Notes: generated by a model not told the origin, from the letters alone. Counted from the stretch's first letter, positions 1-6,986 are shown. The stretch: DNA of 14,823 nt from CAYJEQ01 sp964369235 (GCA_964369235.1 CAYJEQ010000067.1:1-14823); one strand, 5' to 3'. Translations and numbers: made by a program.

Positions 1-8
1 AATTGTTG

Positions 9-45
9 GGGTGCCTTTCCTCGCCGTCGACGAGGGAAGGCACCC
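9..45. terminator. GC-rich 15-bp hairpin, possible terminator of an upstream gene
   Basis: Arms 9-23 and 31-45 pair over 15 bp with one G-U pair and a 7-nt loop. It is far more GC-rich than its surroundings. Only a weak AT-rich tail (TATATAATTT) follows, so termination on the + strand is plausible but not textbook. A second pairing, 4-13 with 56-65 (10 bp, perfect), shares bases 9-13 with the first. No gene is visible to the left within the window. Confidence 0.5.
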
Positions 46-142
46 TATATAATTTCACCCCAACATTTGGTAAAGAACCAATTATAAAAACATAGATAAA
101 GGTAAAACACAATTTTGTGGCATTTTTGTGTGTGGTTAAGGG

Positions 143-171
143 TAACTCTTACTTTAGGAATATATTATAAT
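143..171 (+). promoter_or_regulatory. Possible promoter of the tlpA-like cassette
   Basis: A perfect -10 hexamer TATAAT lies at 166-171. At 17-bp spacing the -35 position (143-148) reads TAACTC, a poor match to TTGACA. Transcription would start near 178, just ahead of a small hairpin (ATGTG/CACAT, 193-205) and the leader hairpin of the first gene. The assignment rests mainly on the -10 box. Confidence 0.4.
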
Positions 172-212
172 TAGCATGTAAGTTAAGAAATATGTGTGAG
201 CACATAGTGATA

Positions 213-273
213 GGTTTTGTGTTTAAGGTTATCTTAATACGGAAATTTTCTTTTAGTAAACCCACACAAAACA
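213..273 (+). promoter_or_regulatory. 5' leader hairpin, copy 1 (before tlpA-like gene)
   Basis: GTTTTGTGT (214-222) pairs perfectly with ACACAAAAC (264-272) around a 41-nt loop that contains a GGAAATTTTC segment. The 3' arm is followed within a few bases by the SD AGAAAGGA. The same outer arm and the same order (hairpin, then GAAAGGA, then ATG) recur before the Fe-S gene, the response regulator and cysS. Confidence 0.5.
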
Positions 274-296
274 CAAAGAAAGGAATGAGTATTATT

Positions 297-932
297 ATGA
301 AAAAGTATGTAGGTGCATTTTTGTTGGCAGTTATCTGTATTAGTATGTTAAGTGCTTGTGGAGCAAAGGAAACAGAGGTTAAAGGGGAGTTATCCACGAG
401 GGCAGAGGTTTCATCATCTCAGCCAGCTACAGTAGAGATGGATAACACTGCAGAGGACAAGGGAGAAGAAATAAGCAGTGAGGCTATAACCTTTGAAACA
501 GAGGATATTAAAGGTAATGTAGTAACTAGCGATATTTTTAAAGATTATGATATTACCATGATTAATGTATGGGGCACAGGCTGTGTGCCATGTATTGAGG
601 AGATGCCGGGGCTAGCTAAGTTTTATGATAATCTAGCTGATAATGTTAATATGGTAAGTATCTGTGTAGATTACGAGGCAGACCCACAGTTTGCTGAGGA
701 TGTACTAAGCCAAAGTGGTGCTAATTTTGCTACTTTAAAGGTAAGTGATAGCTTATTCCAAAGTGTCCTAACTAAAGCCCAAGCACTGCCAACTACAATA
801 TTTGTAGATAAAGATGGGAATATAGTAGGTGAGGTAATACTAGGAGCACCTGAGTTAAAAGATGCCGATCAGGTGGTAGAGCACTACAATAATTACTTAG
901 AGGAAAGATTAGGTGAACTAGGTGGGGCGTAA
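297..932 (+). CDS. TlpA/ResA-like thioredoxin-fold lipoprotein
   Basis: A 211-aa predicted extracytoplasmic thiol-disulfide oxidoreductase. The start at 297 gives a lysine-rich N-terminus, a hydrophobic segment and a lipobox LSAC with Cys21, so it should be lipid-anchored outside the membrane. An acidic, Ser/Thr/Glu-rich linker (about 22-65) leads into the thioredoxin fold. The active site sits in WGTGCVPC, with Cys96 and Cys99 as the redox pair, and the cis-proline motif is in ALPTTIFVD. Family members reduce or oxidise exported proteins and usually need a membrane electron donor; no CcdA is present, but the next two genes could fill that role. An in-frame ATG at 285 overlaps the SD and is unlikely to be used. 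The next gene overlaps its 3' end by 11 nt. Confidence 0.88.
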   Translation: MKKYVGAFLLAVICISMLSACGAKETEVKGELSTRAEVSSSQPATVEMDNTAEDKGEEISSEAITFETEDIKGNVVTSDIFKDYDITMINVWGTGCVPCIEEMPGLAKFYDNLADNVNMVSICVDYEADPQFAEDVLSQSGANFATLKVSDSLFQSVLTKAQALPTTIFVDKDGNIVGEVILGAPELKDADQVVEHYNNYLEERLGELGGA

Positions 933-1062
933 AAACATACTAAGAGTAGCCATAGGTCTTTTAGGGATTACATTTATTATTATAGGGTTAGTAAGAGAGG
1001 AGCAGTTAATGGTACTGTCAAAAGCTGTGGCAATCTGTCTTGAATGTATAGGAATAGGGTGA
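922..1062 (+). CDS. CD1871A-type small CxxC membrane peptide
   Basis: A 46-aa protein starting at GTG 922, with AGGTGA at 911-916 as SD. It overlaps the end of the tlpA-like gene, which indicates translational coupling. It has a basic N-terminus (GRKN..R), one transmembrane helix (about 6-24), then REEQ and a C-terminal CLEC motif (Cys39, Cys42) ending in IGIG. From memory this closely matches the small CD1871A family of CxxC proteins found beside TlpA-like and 4Fe-4S proteins in gut Firmicutes. The positive-inside rule puts the basic end in the cytoplasm and the CxxC outside, so a thiol relay between the neighbouring membrane Fe-S protein and TlpA is a reasonable inference. Function is not established. 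Confidence 0.82.
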   Translation: MGRKNILRVAIGLLGITFIIIGLVREEQLMVLSKAVAICLECIGIG

Positions 1063-1065
1063 TTA

Positions 1066-1130
1066 GTTTGAAAGTAAGTTTCAAACATTGGTTTTGTGTT
1101 TTTCTGTCATTGAGAAAATCACACAAAACC
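1066..1130 (+). promoter_or_regulatory. 5' leader hairpins, copy 2 (before Fe-S gene)
   Basis: There are two hairpins in series. The first is GTTTGAAA (1066-1073) with TTTCAAAC (1079-1086). The second is GGTTTTGTGT (1090-1099) with ACACAAAACC (1121-1130), 10 bp perfect, extended inside by TTTTCT/AGAAAA. The SD GGAAAGGA follows at once. Both hairpins, in the same order and with similar sequence, recur before the response regulator. Confidence 0.55.
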
Positions 1131-1153
1131 TGAGGAAAGGAAAGAACACTTAT

Positions 1154-2044
1154 ATGAAAGAAAAGATGAAAAAACATTCTAGGGCTAGAACTTTTATCCA
1201 AGCAGTATCAGCAGTGCTATTTAACGGTTACCTCATTGGGTATCTTAATGGGAAGATATTTGGGGGTAGCAGTAAGGCTGTATGTCTGCCAGTCTTAAAC
1301 TGCTACTCCTGCCCAGGTGCATTAGGCTCCTGTCCTATAGGTTCTTTACAAGCAGTAATGGGAAGTAGAAAATTTGATTTTTCCTTTTATGTATTAGGCA
1401 CAGTAATGCTCTTTGGGGTGGTGTTAGGTAGGGTTATCTGTGGTTTTCTATGTCCATTTGGATTTTTTCAGGATTTACTACATAGGATACCCACAAAGAA
1501 ATTTAAAATACCCAAAAAAGTAGACAAACCTATGAGGTATATTAAATATATTATCCTAGCACTAACATTTATACTGCCGATAATCTGGGTTAACAGCTAT
1601 GGGGTAGCTTCACCATATTTCTGTAAATGGATATGCCCAGCAGGTACTTTAGGAGCTGGAATACCCTTGATACTGACAAATCCACCATTGCAGCAGGCAA
1701 TAGGATTTCTATTTAACTGGAAAATGGGTGTGCTAATAACTATAATTATTCTCTGTGTATTTAACAGTAGATTTTTCTGTAAATATCTCTGTCCACTAGG
1801 TGCTTTTTACGGATTTTTCAATAGATTTAGCATATATCAGATGGAGTTTGATAAGGGCAAATGTGTAGATTGTGGCAGATGTGATAAAGCCTGTCCCATG
1901 AGCCTAGAGGTAACTAAGGAGATAAATCACGCTGAATGTATTAAATGTGGTGACTGTAAAGCCAGCTGTCCTACTGGTGCAATAGACAAGTCTTTTTGCA
2001 AAATAAAGCAATCTCCTAGTAAAACTACAGAGGGTGAGGTATAA
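1154..2044 (+). CDS. NapH/CcoG-like polytopic 4Fe-4S membrane protein
   Basis: A 296-aa integral membrane iron-sulfur protein. Several hydrophobic spans (about 16-36, 80-105, 130-148, 180-200, 213-230) carry repeated CxxxCP motifs: CGFLCPFG, CKWICPAG and CKYLCPLG, plus an N-terminal Cys-rich loop (CYSCPGALGSCP, about 50-61). A C-terminal ferredoxin domain has two 4Fe-4S motifs, CVDCGRCDKACP from Cys237 and CIKCGDCKASCP from Cys262. NapH-type relatives pass electrons across the membrane between quinol or ferredoxin and extracytoplasmic partners. Placed after a TlpA-like lipoprotein and a CxxC peptide, it is a candidate electron source for external thiol reduction; that role is inferred. The start at 1154 follows GGAAAGGA; in-frame codons upstream lie inside the leader hairpin. 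Confidence 0.85.
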   Translation: MKEKMKKHSRARTFIQAVSAVLFNGYLIGYLNGKIFGGSSKAVCLPVLNCYSCPGALGSCPIGSLQAVMGSRKFDFSFYVLGTVMLFGVVLGRVICGFLCPFGFFQDLLHRIPTKKFKIPKKVDKPMRYIKYIILALTFILPIIWVNSYGVASPYFCKWICPAGTLGAGIPLILTNPPLQQAIGFLFNWKMGVLITIIILCVFNSRFFCKYLCPLGAFYGFFNRFSIYQMEFDKGKCVDCGRCDKACPMSLEVTKEINHAECIKCGDCKASCPTGAIDKSFCKIKQSPSKTTEGEV

Positions 2045-2072
2045 TTAAAGTAATAATATAGGTGGGGTGATA

Positions 2073-2171
2073 GTTTGAAACAAAGTTTCAAGCATGGGTT
2101 TTGGGGTTCTCGGTAATTATAACACCCAAATTTCCCTATGGGTAAATACCCTGAGAAAATCCCACAAAACT
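2073..2171 (+). promoter_or_regulatory. 5' leader hairpins, copy 3 (before response regulator)
   Basis: The hairpin GTTTGAAA (2073-2080) with TTTCAAGC (2086-2093) is followed by a larger one: GTTTTG (2098-2103) with CAAAAC (2165-2170), GGG with CCC, and TTCTC (2107-2111) with GAGAA (2153-2157). The loop is longer than in copy 2 and holds GGGTAAATACCC. The arm GAGAAAATCCCACAAAAC resembles GAGAAAATCACACAAAAC of copy 2. The SD GGAAAGGA follows. Confidence 0.55.
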
Positions 2172-2194
2172 TTAGGAAAGGAATGATCATTTTT

Positions 2195-2881
2195 ATGAGC
2201 AAATTAATATATATTGCAGATGATGATCAGAGTATCCGCAACCTAATCGAGATGTTTTTAAAAAGTGAAGGACATGGTGTAGAGACATTTGAAAATGGGG
2301 ATAAGCTTTATGAAGCATTTAATAAGAATGAGGCAGATCTTGTTATACTTGATGTTATGATGCCTGGAAATGATGGTTTTACCATATGCAATATGATAAG
2401 AGCAAAATCCTCGGTGCCTATAATACTACTAACTGCTAAGGATAGTGATGTAGATCAGATTACAGGACTTAGTCTAGGTAGTGACGATTACATAACAAAA
2501 CCCTTTAAACCCACACTGCTTAATGCAAGGGTAAAATCATTACTGCGACGAGCAGAAATGGTAAAACCCAAGGCAGTTGATATAGTTTTTGGAGATTTGC
2601 GGTTTAATGCCAGTAAATACGCAGTTTTCTGTAAAGAGAAGGAACTGCCACTGACACAGCTAGAGTTATCCTGTTTAGCATATATGTTAGCCAAAGGTGA
2701 TGGAACAGCCTCCAGAGAGGATTTACTGAGAGATGTGTGGGGGTATGACATTGCCATAGAAACTAGAGCAGTGGACGAAACCATAAGAAGAATAAGAAAA
2801 AAACTAACTACAGAAAGCAGTAATGTATCCGTTGTAAATAAATGGGGATATGGGTATACGCTAAAAGAAGGTGGGGAATAG
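2195..2881 (+). CDS. OmpR/PhoB-family response regulator
   Basis: A 228-aa two-component transcription factor. The receiver domain (about 3-115) shows the acidic pair Asp9/Asp10, phospho-acceptor Asp53 in LVILDVMMPGNDG, Thr80 in LLTAKD and Lys102 in TKPF. The C-terminal winged-helix DNA-binding domain (about 130-225) carries LTQLELSCLAYM and a WGYGY end typical of the family. The start at 2195 follows GGAAAGGA; an in-frame ATG at 2183 overlaps the SD. The kinase starts 3 nt after its stop, so the two are almost certainly one system. The likely target is the promoter of this cassette, but no binding site can be assigned from the sequence. Confidence 0.93.
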   Translation: MSKLIYIADDDQSIRNLIEMFLKSEGHGVETFENGDKLYEAFNKNEADLVILDVMMPGNDGFTICNMIRAKSSVPIILLTAKDSDVDQITGLSLGSDDYITKPFKPTLLNARVKSLLRRAEMVKPKAVDIVFGDLRFNASKYAVFCKEKELPLTQLELSCLAYMLAKGDGTASREDLLRDVWGYDIAIETRAVDETIRRIRKKLTTESSNVSVVNKWGYGYTLKEGGE

Positions 2882-2884
2882 CAT

Positions 2885-4081
2885 ATGGGTAAAGCAGGGC
2901 ATTTTGCAATATTAACTTTTTTAATCGGGTTAATAACATCTATTTCTATAGTGATACTAGTTAATGTAATAATTACAGGTAATGTTGATGAAGAAGCCCA
3001 ATATACCCTTGAAAATAATGCAGTGGTTTTCGCACAGCCTTTAGAGGAAAACCTAGGAGGCATAACAGAAGAAGCTGTTGTATTCAATGTTCTTACTGAC
3101 GACAGCAGTAATATGCTAATAAGGTTTATTGACAGGGATATGTCCCCACATATTCTACCCCATGATTATCAGGATTTGCTATTAGAATATGTGAATTCTA
3201 ATGATATAGATACTGAAGAGGTACAACAGATAGATTTAGCTGGTAATAGGATATTCTTCTCTTTAGTAAGTGATAGCCATGTTATATATATTAATGCCAG
3301 TGAGTATCTTTATATTTTAAATTCATTAAATAAAATCCTTACGGTATTAGTAGTAGCGATTTTACTACTATCCACCTATACAGGATATAGGGTAGGTAGA
3401 CATTTTGATGAAACAGATAAACAGGTTAAGAGGTTTTTTAACAATGCCTCCCATGAGCTTAAAACGCCACTTACATCTATACAGGGTTATACCGAAAGTA
3501 TCTATCTAGATATAACCCCAAATGTTAAAGATAGTTGCCAAACTGTTTTACAGCAGTGTGAACTTATGGAAAAGCTAATAGATGAGCTTTTAATGATATC
3601 AAAACTGGATAATAAAGCCATAAAGCTAAACTGCAATCCAATAAATATCTATGAAATAATAGATAGATTAATCACCTATGTTAAGCCTAGTTTTAACAGT
3701 CAAAATATTGAGCTTTGCTGTGATTTTGACGGTGATGAAGCACTGATTTGTTGTGATGAAAGATATATCTACCATGCCTTTAGCACCATTATATCCAATG
3801 GGCTGCGATTTGCAAGGACAAAGGTAGAGATAACTGCAAGGCATGAGAAAGATAATATAATAGTTGTGATTTATGATGATGGAGAGGGTATCTCTCAGGA
3901 AGATTTACCTCATATATTTAAGAGGTTTTATACTGGAAAAAATGGTATATCAGGAATAGGATTATCTCTGGCAAAAGAGATAGTAAAACTACATAAAGGA
4001 GATATCTCTGCCCGAAATAATAATGGTGCAGAGATTAGGATAGTATTGCCTAAATGCGATTTAAGGAAGGCAGAAAAATAG
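2885..4081 (+). CDS. Membrane sensor histidine kinase
   Basis: A 398-aa sensor kinase partnered with the response regulator just upstream (SD AGGTGGGG straddles the regulator's end). Transmembrane helix 1 is about 7-31; a roughly 115-residue extracytoplasmic sensor region follows, with no family I recognise; transmembrane helix 2 is about 150-168. The linker to the dimerisation domain is short, with no clear HAMP domain. The phospho-accepting His190 lies in NNASHELKTPLTS. The ATPase domain shows the N box (Asn305), G1 DDGEG (about 331-335), an F box near HIFKRFYTG, and G2 GISGIGLSL. The outward sensor is well placed to report on extracytoplasmic redox or envelope state, which would fit its neighbours; the signal is unknown. 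Confidence 0.92.
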   Translation: MGKAGHFAILTFLIGLITSISIVILVNVIITGNVDEEAQYTLENNAVVFAQPLEENLGGITEEAVVFNVLTDDSSNMLIRFIDRDMSPHILPHDYQDLLLEYVNSNDIDTEEVQQIDLAGNRIFFSLVSDSHVIYINASEYLYILNSLNKILTVLVVAILLLSTYTGYRVGRHFDETDKQVKRFFNNASHELKTPLTSIQGYTESIYLDITPNVKDSCQTVLQQCELMEKLIDELLMISKLDNKAIKLNCNPINIYEIIDRLITYVKPSFNSQNIELCCDFDGDEALICCDERYIYHAFSTIISNGLRFARTKVEITARHEKDNIIVVIYDDGEGISQEDLPHIFKRFYTGKNGISGIGLSLAKEIVKLHKGDISARNNNGAEIRIVLPKCDLRKAEK

Positions 4082-4116
4082 AATCTCAAAGGCAAGTGAA
4101 AGGTATGGTCGCAATC

Positions 4117-5439
4117 ATGTTTAAAAAAATATTATTTATAATAGTTAGCATTACAATGATTATAGGTCTAGTAGGCTGTAATATAGCAGAGGATAAAGAA
4201 ACAGCACATATGGAAGTAGCAGCCGATACAGAGGCTACTTTAGTTACCTTAGAGGGTGATACAATAGTATATAGTGGCGATATTACTATAGAAGGTGTAG
4301 AACAGGTGAAAAGCCTCTACTCCCCAGAGGTTAAGAAACTAATAATTACATCAAAATCAGGGGATATGTATGCTGGAATGGATTTAGGTGAATTTGTTTT
4401 TGATAATAAATTAGATGTTGAGGTTAAGGACTATGTTTACTCAGTAGCTGCAAACTATGTTATAACAGCTGCAAACACATTATATCTTAGAGAAGATTCA
4501 GCTATTGGATTTAATGGTGGTTTATCCAAGGTAAGCCGTCAAGCAGAAAAAGACGAAGGAGAATTTTTTAGAAAGATAGGTGTACAGCAGCAGATTACTG
4601 ATTTAGGTAATGGTGATAGCTTTCGTGACAAGTCACAGGGGAGTGATGGTTTTACCTATACAATAGATTCCCTAGATAAGCTAGGGGTAACAAATGTCCA
4701 GCTAGTAGATGGTAGTTGGCAACCTATAACTCAGGGAATGTTTAATCTGTTTACCATAGAGCGAGATGAATTTTACTCTAAAGCATATATAGATAGTGAA
4801 ATTCTATCAGATCAACCACCTATAGAATACACAGTAACTGTGGAAGGTAATTCTATTATATATGATGGCGAGGTTTCTGCACTAGGCTTAGAGGAGATAA
4901 AAGACTTATACAATGAAAATATTAATAGACTTGTTATAAACTCCCCAGGTGGTGAGATAAATATAGGAATGGATTTCGGAGATTTTATCTTTGAGAAAAA
5001 ACTAGATGTGGAGGTTGAGGAACTTGCATTTTCATCTGCTGCTAATTATATTATCACAGCTGCTAATACTTTGTATCTTCATAAAGATGCCGTAATAGGC
5101 TGGCATGGAGGTGCTACTCAAGAGATGGATATTCCTGAGGTGCAGCCAGGCGGTGAGTATTATGAATACAATCAGGACTCGATAAAACGAGAAACAGACT
5201 TTTATAAAAAAATCGGTGTAAACCAACAGATAAATGTATATGGACAGGAAGAAAAATTCGTGGAAAGAGCAGCTGAAATAGAAGCATTCGGCTGGACATA
5301 TACAATAGATGCCTTAAAAGAAGCAGGAGTAGATGATATTCAGTTTATAGGGGAAACATGGGTGCCTAATAGTGAGCTTAATTATATGGGCCATGAGTTT
5401 AACCTATTAGTTATTGATGATTTTACCCCTTCTGTATAA
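4117..5439 (+). CDS. Lipoprotein with two tandem ClpP/SppA-like domains
   Basis: A 440-aa predicted lipoprotein. The start at 4117 gives MFKK, a hydrophobic helix and lipobox LVGC with Cys21; an in-frame ATG at 4105 is less likely because GAAAGG sits only one base before it. The rest is two homologous halves (about 45-235 and 245-440) that align over their cores with a constant offset of 197 residues. Half 2 has SPGG (276-279), then SSAANYIITAA with Ser307, then GWHGG with His330. This order and spacing match the oxyanion loop, nucleophile and histidine of ClpP/SppA-fold serine proteases. Half 1 has SKSG (79-82), Val110 and Asn133 at the same sites, so it should be inactive. The fold call is from motif pattern only. 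It lies 35 nt after the kinase gene and is probably co-transcribed; no third catalytic residue can be assigned. Confidence 0.6.
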   Translation: MFKKILFIIVSITMIIGLVGCNIAEDKETAHMEVAADTEATLVTLEGDTIVYSGDITIEGVEQVKSLYSPEVKKLIITSKSGDMYAGMDLGEFVFDNKLDVEVKDYVYSVAANYVITAANTLYLREDSAIGFNGGLSKVSRQAEKDEGEFFRKIGVQQQITDLGNGDSFRDKSQGSDGFTYTIDSLDKLGVTNVQLVDGSWQPITQGMFNLFTIERDEFYSKAYIDSEILSDQPPIEYTVTVEGNSIIYDGEVSALGLEEIKDLYNENINRLVINSPGGEINIGMDFGDFIFEKKLDVEVEELAFSSAANYIITAANTLYLHKDAVIGWHGGATQEMDIPEVQPGGEYYEYNQDSIKRETDFYKKIGVNQQINVYGQEEKFVERAAEIEAFGWTYTIDALKEAGVDDIQFIGETWVPNSELNYMGHEFNLLVIDDFTPSV

Positions 5440-5471
5440 TGGATATAAACCAGGGAAATTCGCTTTTTGTC

Positions 5472-5550
5472 ATTGGTTATGGTGTATTTCTACATTAGGG
5501 GAATACACCATAACTTAATTAAGTATATAACAGTGAGGAGAATTACAATG
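5472..5550 (+). promoter_or_regulatory. Orphan leader hairpin with SD and ATG but no normal gene
   Basis: GTTATGGTGTATT (5476-5488) pairs perfectly with AATACACCATAAC (5502-5514). The segment starts CATTGGTT, as copy 2 of the leader family does, and has the same 46-nt length. Relative to copy 2, a T-to-A change in the 5' arm is matched by an A-to-T change in the 3' arm. A strong SD GAGGAG (5535-5540) and ATG (5548) follow at good spacing, but the reading frame runs straight into the terminator hairpin at 5553-5590. The nominal frame would end at 5709 (53 codons, with a Cys/Arg-rich tail that looks non-coding). Confidence 0.45.
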
Positions 5551-5552
5551 TT

Positions 5553-5590
5553 AAAAGCACCCAGCCTAAATAATAAGGCTGGGTGCTTTT
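5553..5590. terminator. Bidirectional intrinsic terminator
   Basis: Arms 5553-5567 and 5576-5590 pair perfectly over 15 bp with an 8-nt loop. The stem starts with AAAA and ends with TTTT, so it can act on both strands. It sits between the converging cassette (+) and the flavodiiron gene (-). Confidence 0.85.
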
Positions 5591-5629
5591 GTATATTTTG
5601 GAGATTAAGAAGAACGCATATTTATAGGA

Positions 5630-6841
5630 CTATTTATTATAGGAGGAAAGAACGGCTTTGCCTAGTTCTTCTCCTAGTAGTTTTGCTCTTTCGATGTCCT
5701 CATCACTAGGCACAAAACTGACTTTATATCCTGAGTCAATAACATTAATTTTAATGCCACGAAGACGGCTAACTACATTTGGTACACCTTCGCCACTCCA
5801 ACCATAGGAGCCAAATACCACAGCACTTTTCTGGGCATTGTTTATAGCATCTAGATGACTAAGTAACTGCCATACAGGAGCTACAGCATCACGATTTAGG
5901 GTAGGGGTACCAATACCAAAACCATCGGATTTATTTAGAATATTAGATAATTCCTCCATATCGTGTTCAATAATATCATAGGTTTTAACATTGCAGTCAC
6001 CACAGACACTGCGAACACCCTCAGCAATTGCAATGGCAAGTGTACGGGTATGGCCATAGGCAGAACAGAAGAAAATAGGAACAGTTGCCACAGGATTTTT
6101 ATCCTGTTTACACCACTGATTATACATATCTAAAACATAATCCAGTTGACCTTCTTTAGTTAATACAGGCCCATGACTGGTACAGACATACTGGATATCT
6201 AAATCCTTTATTTTACTAAGACCTGTAGCTACATAATTACCAAAAGGCCCAAAGATAGGATCATAATAACCCTTAAGTGCAGATCTATATTCACTAACAT
6301 AGCCAATTTTATTATCCATAATATAAGGCTCACAGTAATGACTACCTAAAAAGTCACAAGAGAAAAGTGTTTTGTCCTCTTCCACCCAGGTAAACATTGA
6401 GTCAGGCCAGTGTAAAAAAGGTGCCATAATAAATTTAAGGGTTTTACCACCTAAATCTATAACCTCCCCATCCTTAGCCACTCTAATAGGCATATTCTCA
6501 CGATTGCAGATTCCCTGTATATAGAGAGAGCCAGCTTTACTGGTGATTATCTCAGCCTTTGGCATATAATCTAGTAGCTCATTAAGGCTTCCTGTGTGAT
6601 CTGGTTCATTGTGATTAAGCACAACATAATCAATGTCAGCTAGGGGAGTGTACTGTTTGATATTTTCGATAAACTGCTTAGTAAAGGACTGGTGGGAGGC
6701 TTCGATTAAAGCAGTTTTTTCCTTGCCTTTTACTATATAGGCATTATAGCTTGTACCATACTGGGTAGTCATAACTATGTCAAATACTCTTAGGTTAGGG
6801 TTTAGTATACCTACATAATAAATTCCAGATGTGATTTCCAT
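5630..6841 (-). CDS. Flavodiiron protein (A-type), O2/NO reductase
   Basis: A 403-aa cytosolic enzyme, the usual length for the A-type family. The N-terminal metallo-beta-lactamase-like domain has all diiron ligands: HNEPDH (His77, Glu79, Asp81, His82), His144 in FLHWPD, Asp163 in SCDFLG and His223 in CTSHGP. The C-terminal flavodoxin domain (about 255-395) begins IFFCSAYGHTRTLA, the FMN phosphate loop, and contains GIGTPTLNRD and FGSYGWSGEG. These enzymes reduce O2 to water, and in some cases NO to N2O, taking electrons from rubredoxin, which is encoded just upstream on the same strand. The SD GAAAGGA lies 10 nt before the start. It ends convergent with the cassette to its left. Confidence 0.96.
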   Translation of the reverse strand: MEITSGIYYVGILNPNLRVFDIVMTTQYGTSYNAYIVKGKEKTALIEASHQSFTKQFIENIKQYTPLADIDYVVLNHNEPDHTGSLNELLDYMPKAEIITSKAGSLYIQGICNRENMPIRVAKDGEVIDLGGKTLKFIMAPFLHWPDSMFTWVEEDKTLFSCDFLGSHYCEPYIMDNKIGYVSEYRSALKGYYDPIFGPFGNYVATGLSKIKDLDIQYVCTSHGPVLTKEGQLDYVLDMYNQWCKQDKNPVATVPIFFCSAYGHTRTLAIAIAEGVRSVCGDCNVKTYDIIEHDMEELSNILNKSDGFGIGTPTLNRDAVAPVWQLLSHLDAINNAQKSAVVFGSYGWSGEGVPNVVSRLRGIKINVIDSGYKVSFVPSDEDIERAKLLGEELGKAVLSSYNK

Positions 6842-6897
6842 AAAAGTGATTCCTTTCTTGTGGTAGGGGTTTGTTTTCTTATATTTAACTATGCTAA

Positions 6898-6977
6898 CTT
6901 CTCAGCTTTGAGCAAAAAATGAAATTCATATCCTCCTCAAAACTGAGAAGAGCAGGCTCAGCCTTGCTACTTCTCAG
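6898..6977 (-). promoter_or_regulatory. Competing hairpins between rubredoxin and flavodiiron genes
   Basis: Three copies of CTTCTCAG or its complement lie at 6898-6905, 6943-6950 and 6970-6977. The middle copy can pair with either flank: 6898-6912 with 6936-6950 (15 bp, one mismatch), or 6943-6956 with 6962-6977 (8 bp plus a bulged continuation). The two pairings exclude each other. On the minus strand the order is rubredoxin stop, second hairpin, a GAGGAGG box, first hairpin, flavodiiron gene. This layout suits attenuation or RNA processing that sets the ratio of the two products. Confidence 0.5.
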
Positions 6978-6986
6978 ATGATAGTC

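Noticed and set aside
2488..3087. Long minus-strand open frame opposite the response regulator and kinase
   Set aside because: It lies wholly opposite two well-supported genes and shows no family motif; it is a shadow of their codon bias.
5548..5709. 53-codon gene after the orphan leader
   Set aside because: The frame runs through a perfect terminator stem and then antisense to the flavodiiron 3' end, with an implausible Arg/Cys-rich tail. Treated as a regulatory relic instead.
6894..6929. Eleven-codon minus-strand leader peptide before the flavodiiron gene
   Set aside because: The GGAGG box is only 2 nt from the ATG, and the peptide has no run of regulatory codons. Kept only as a remark on the hairpin finding.
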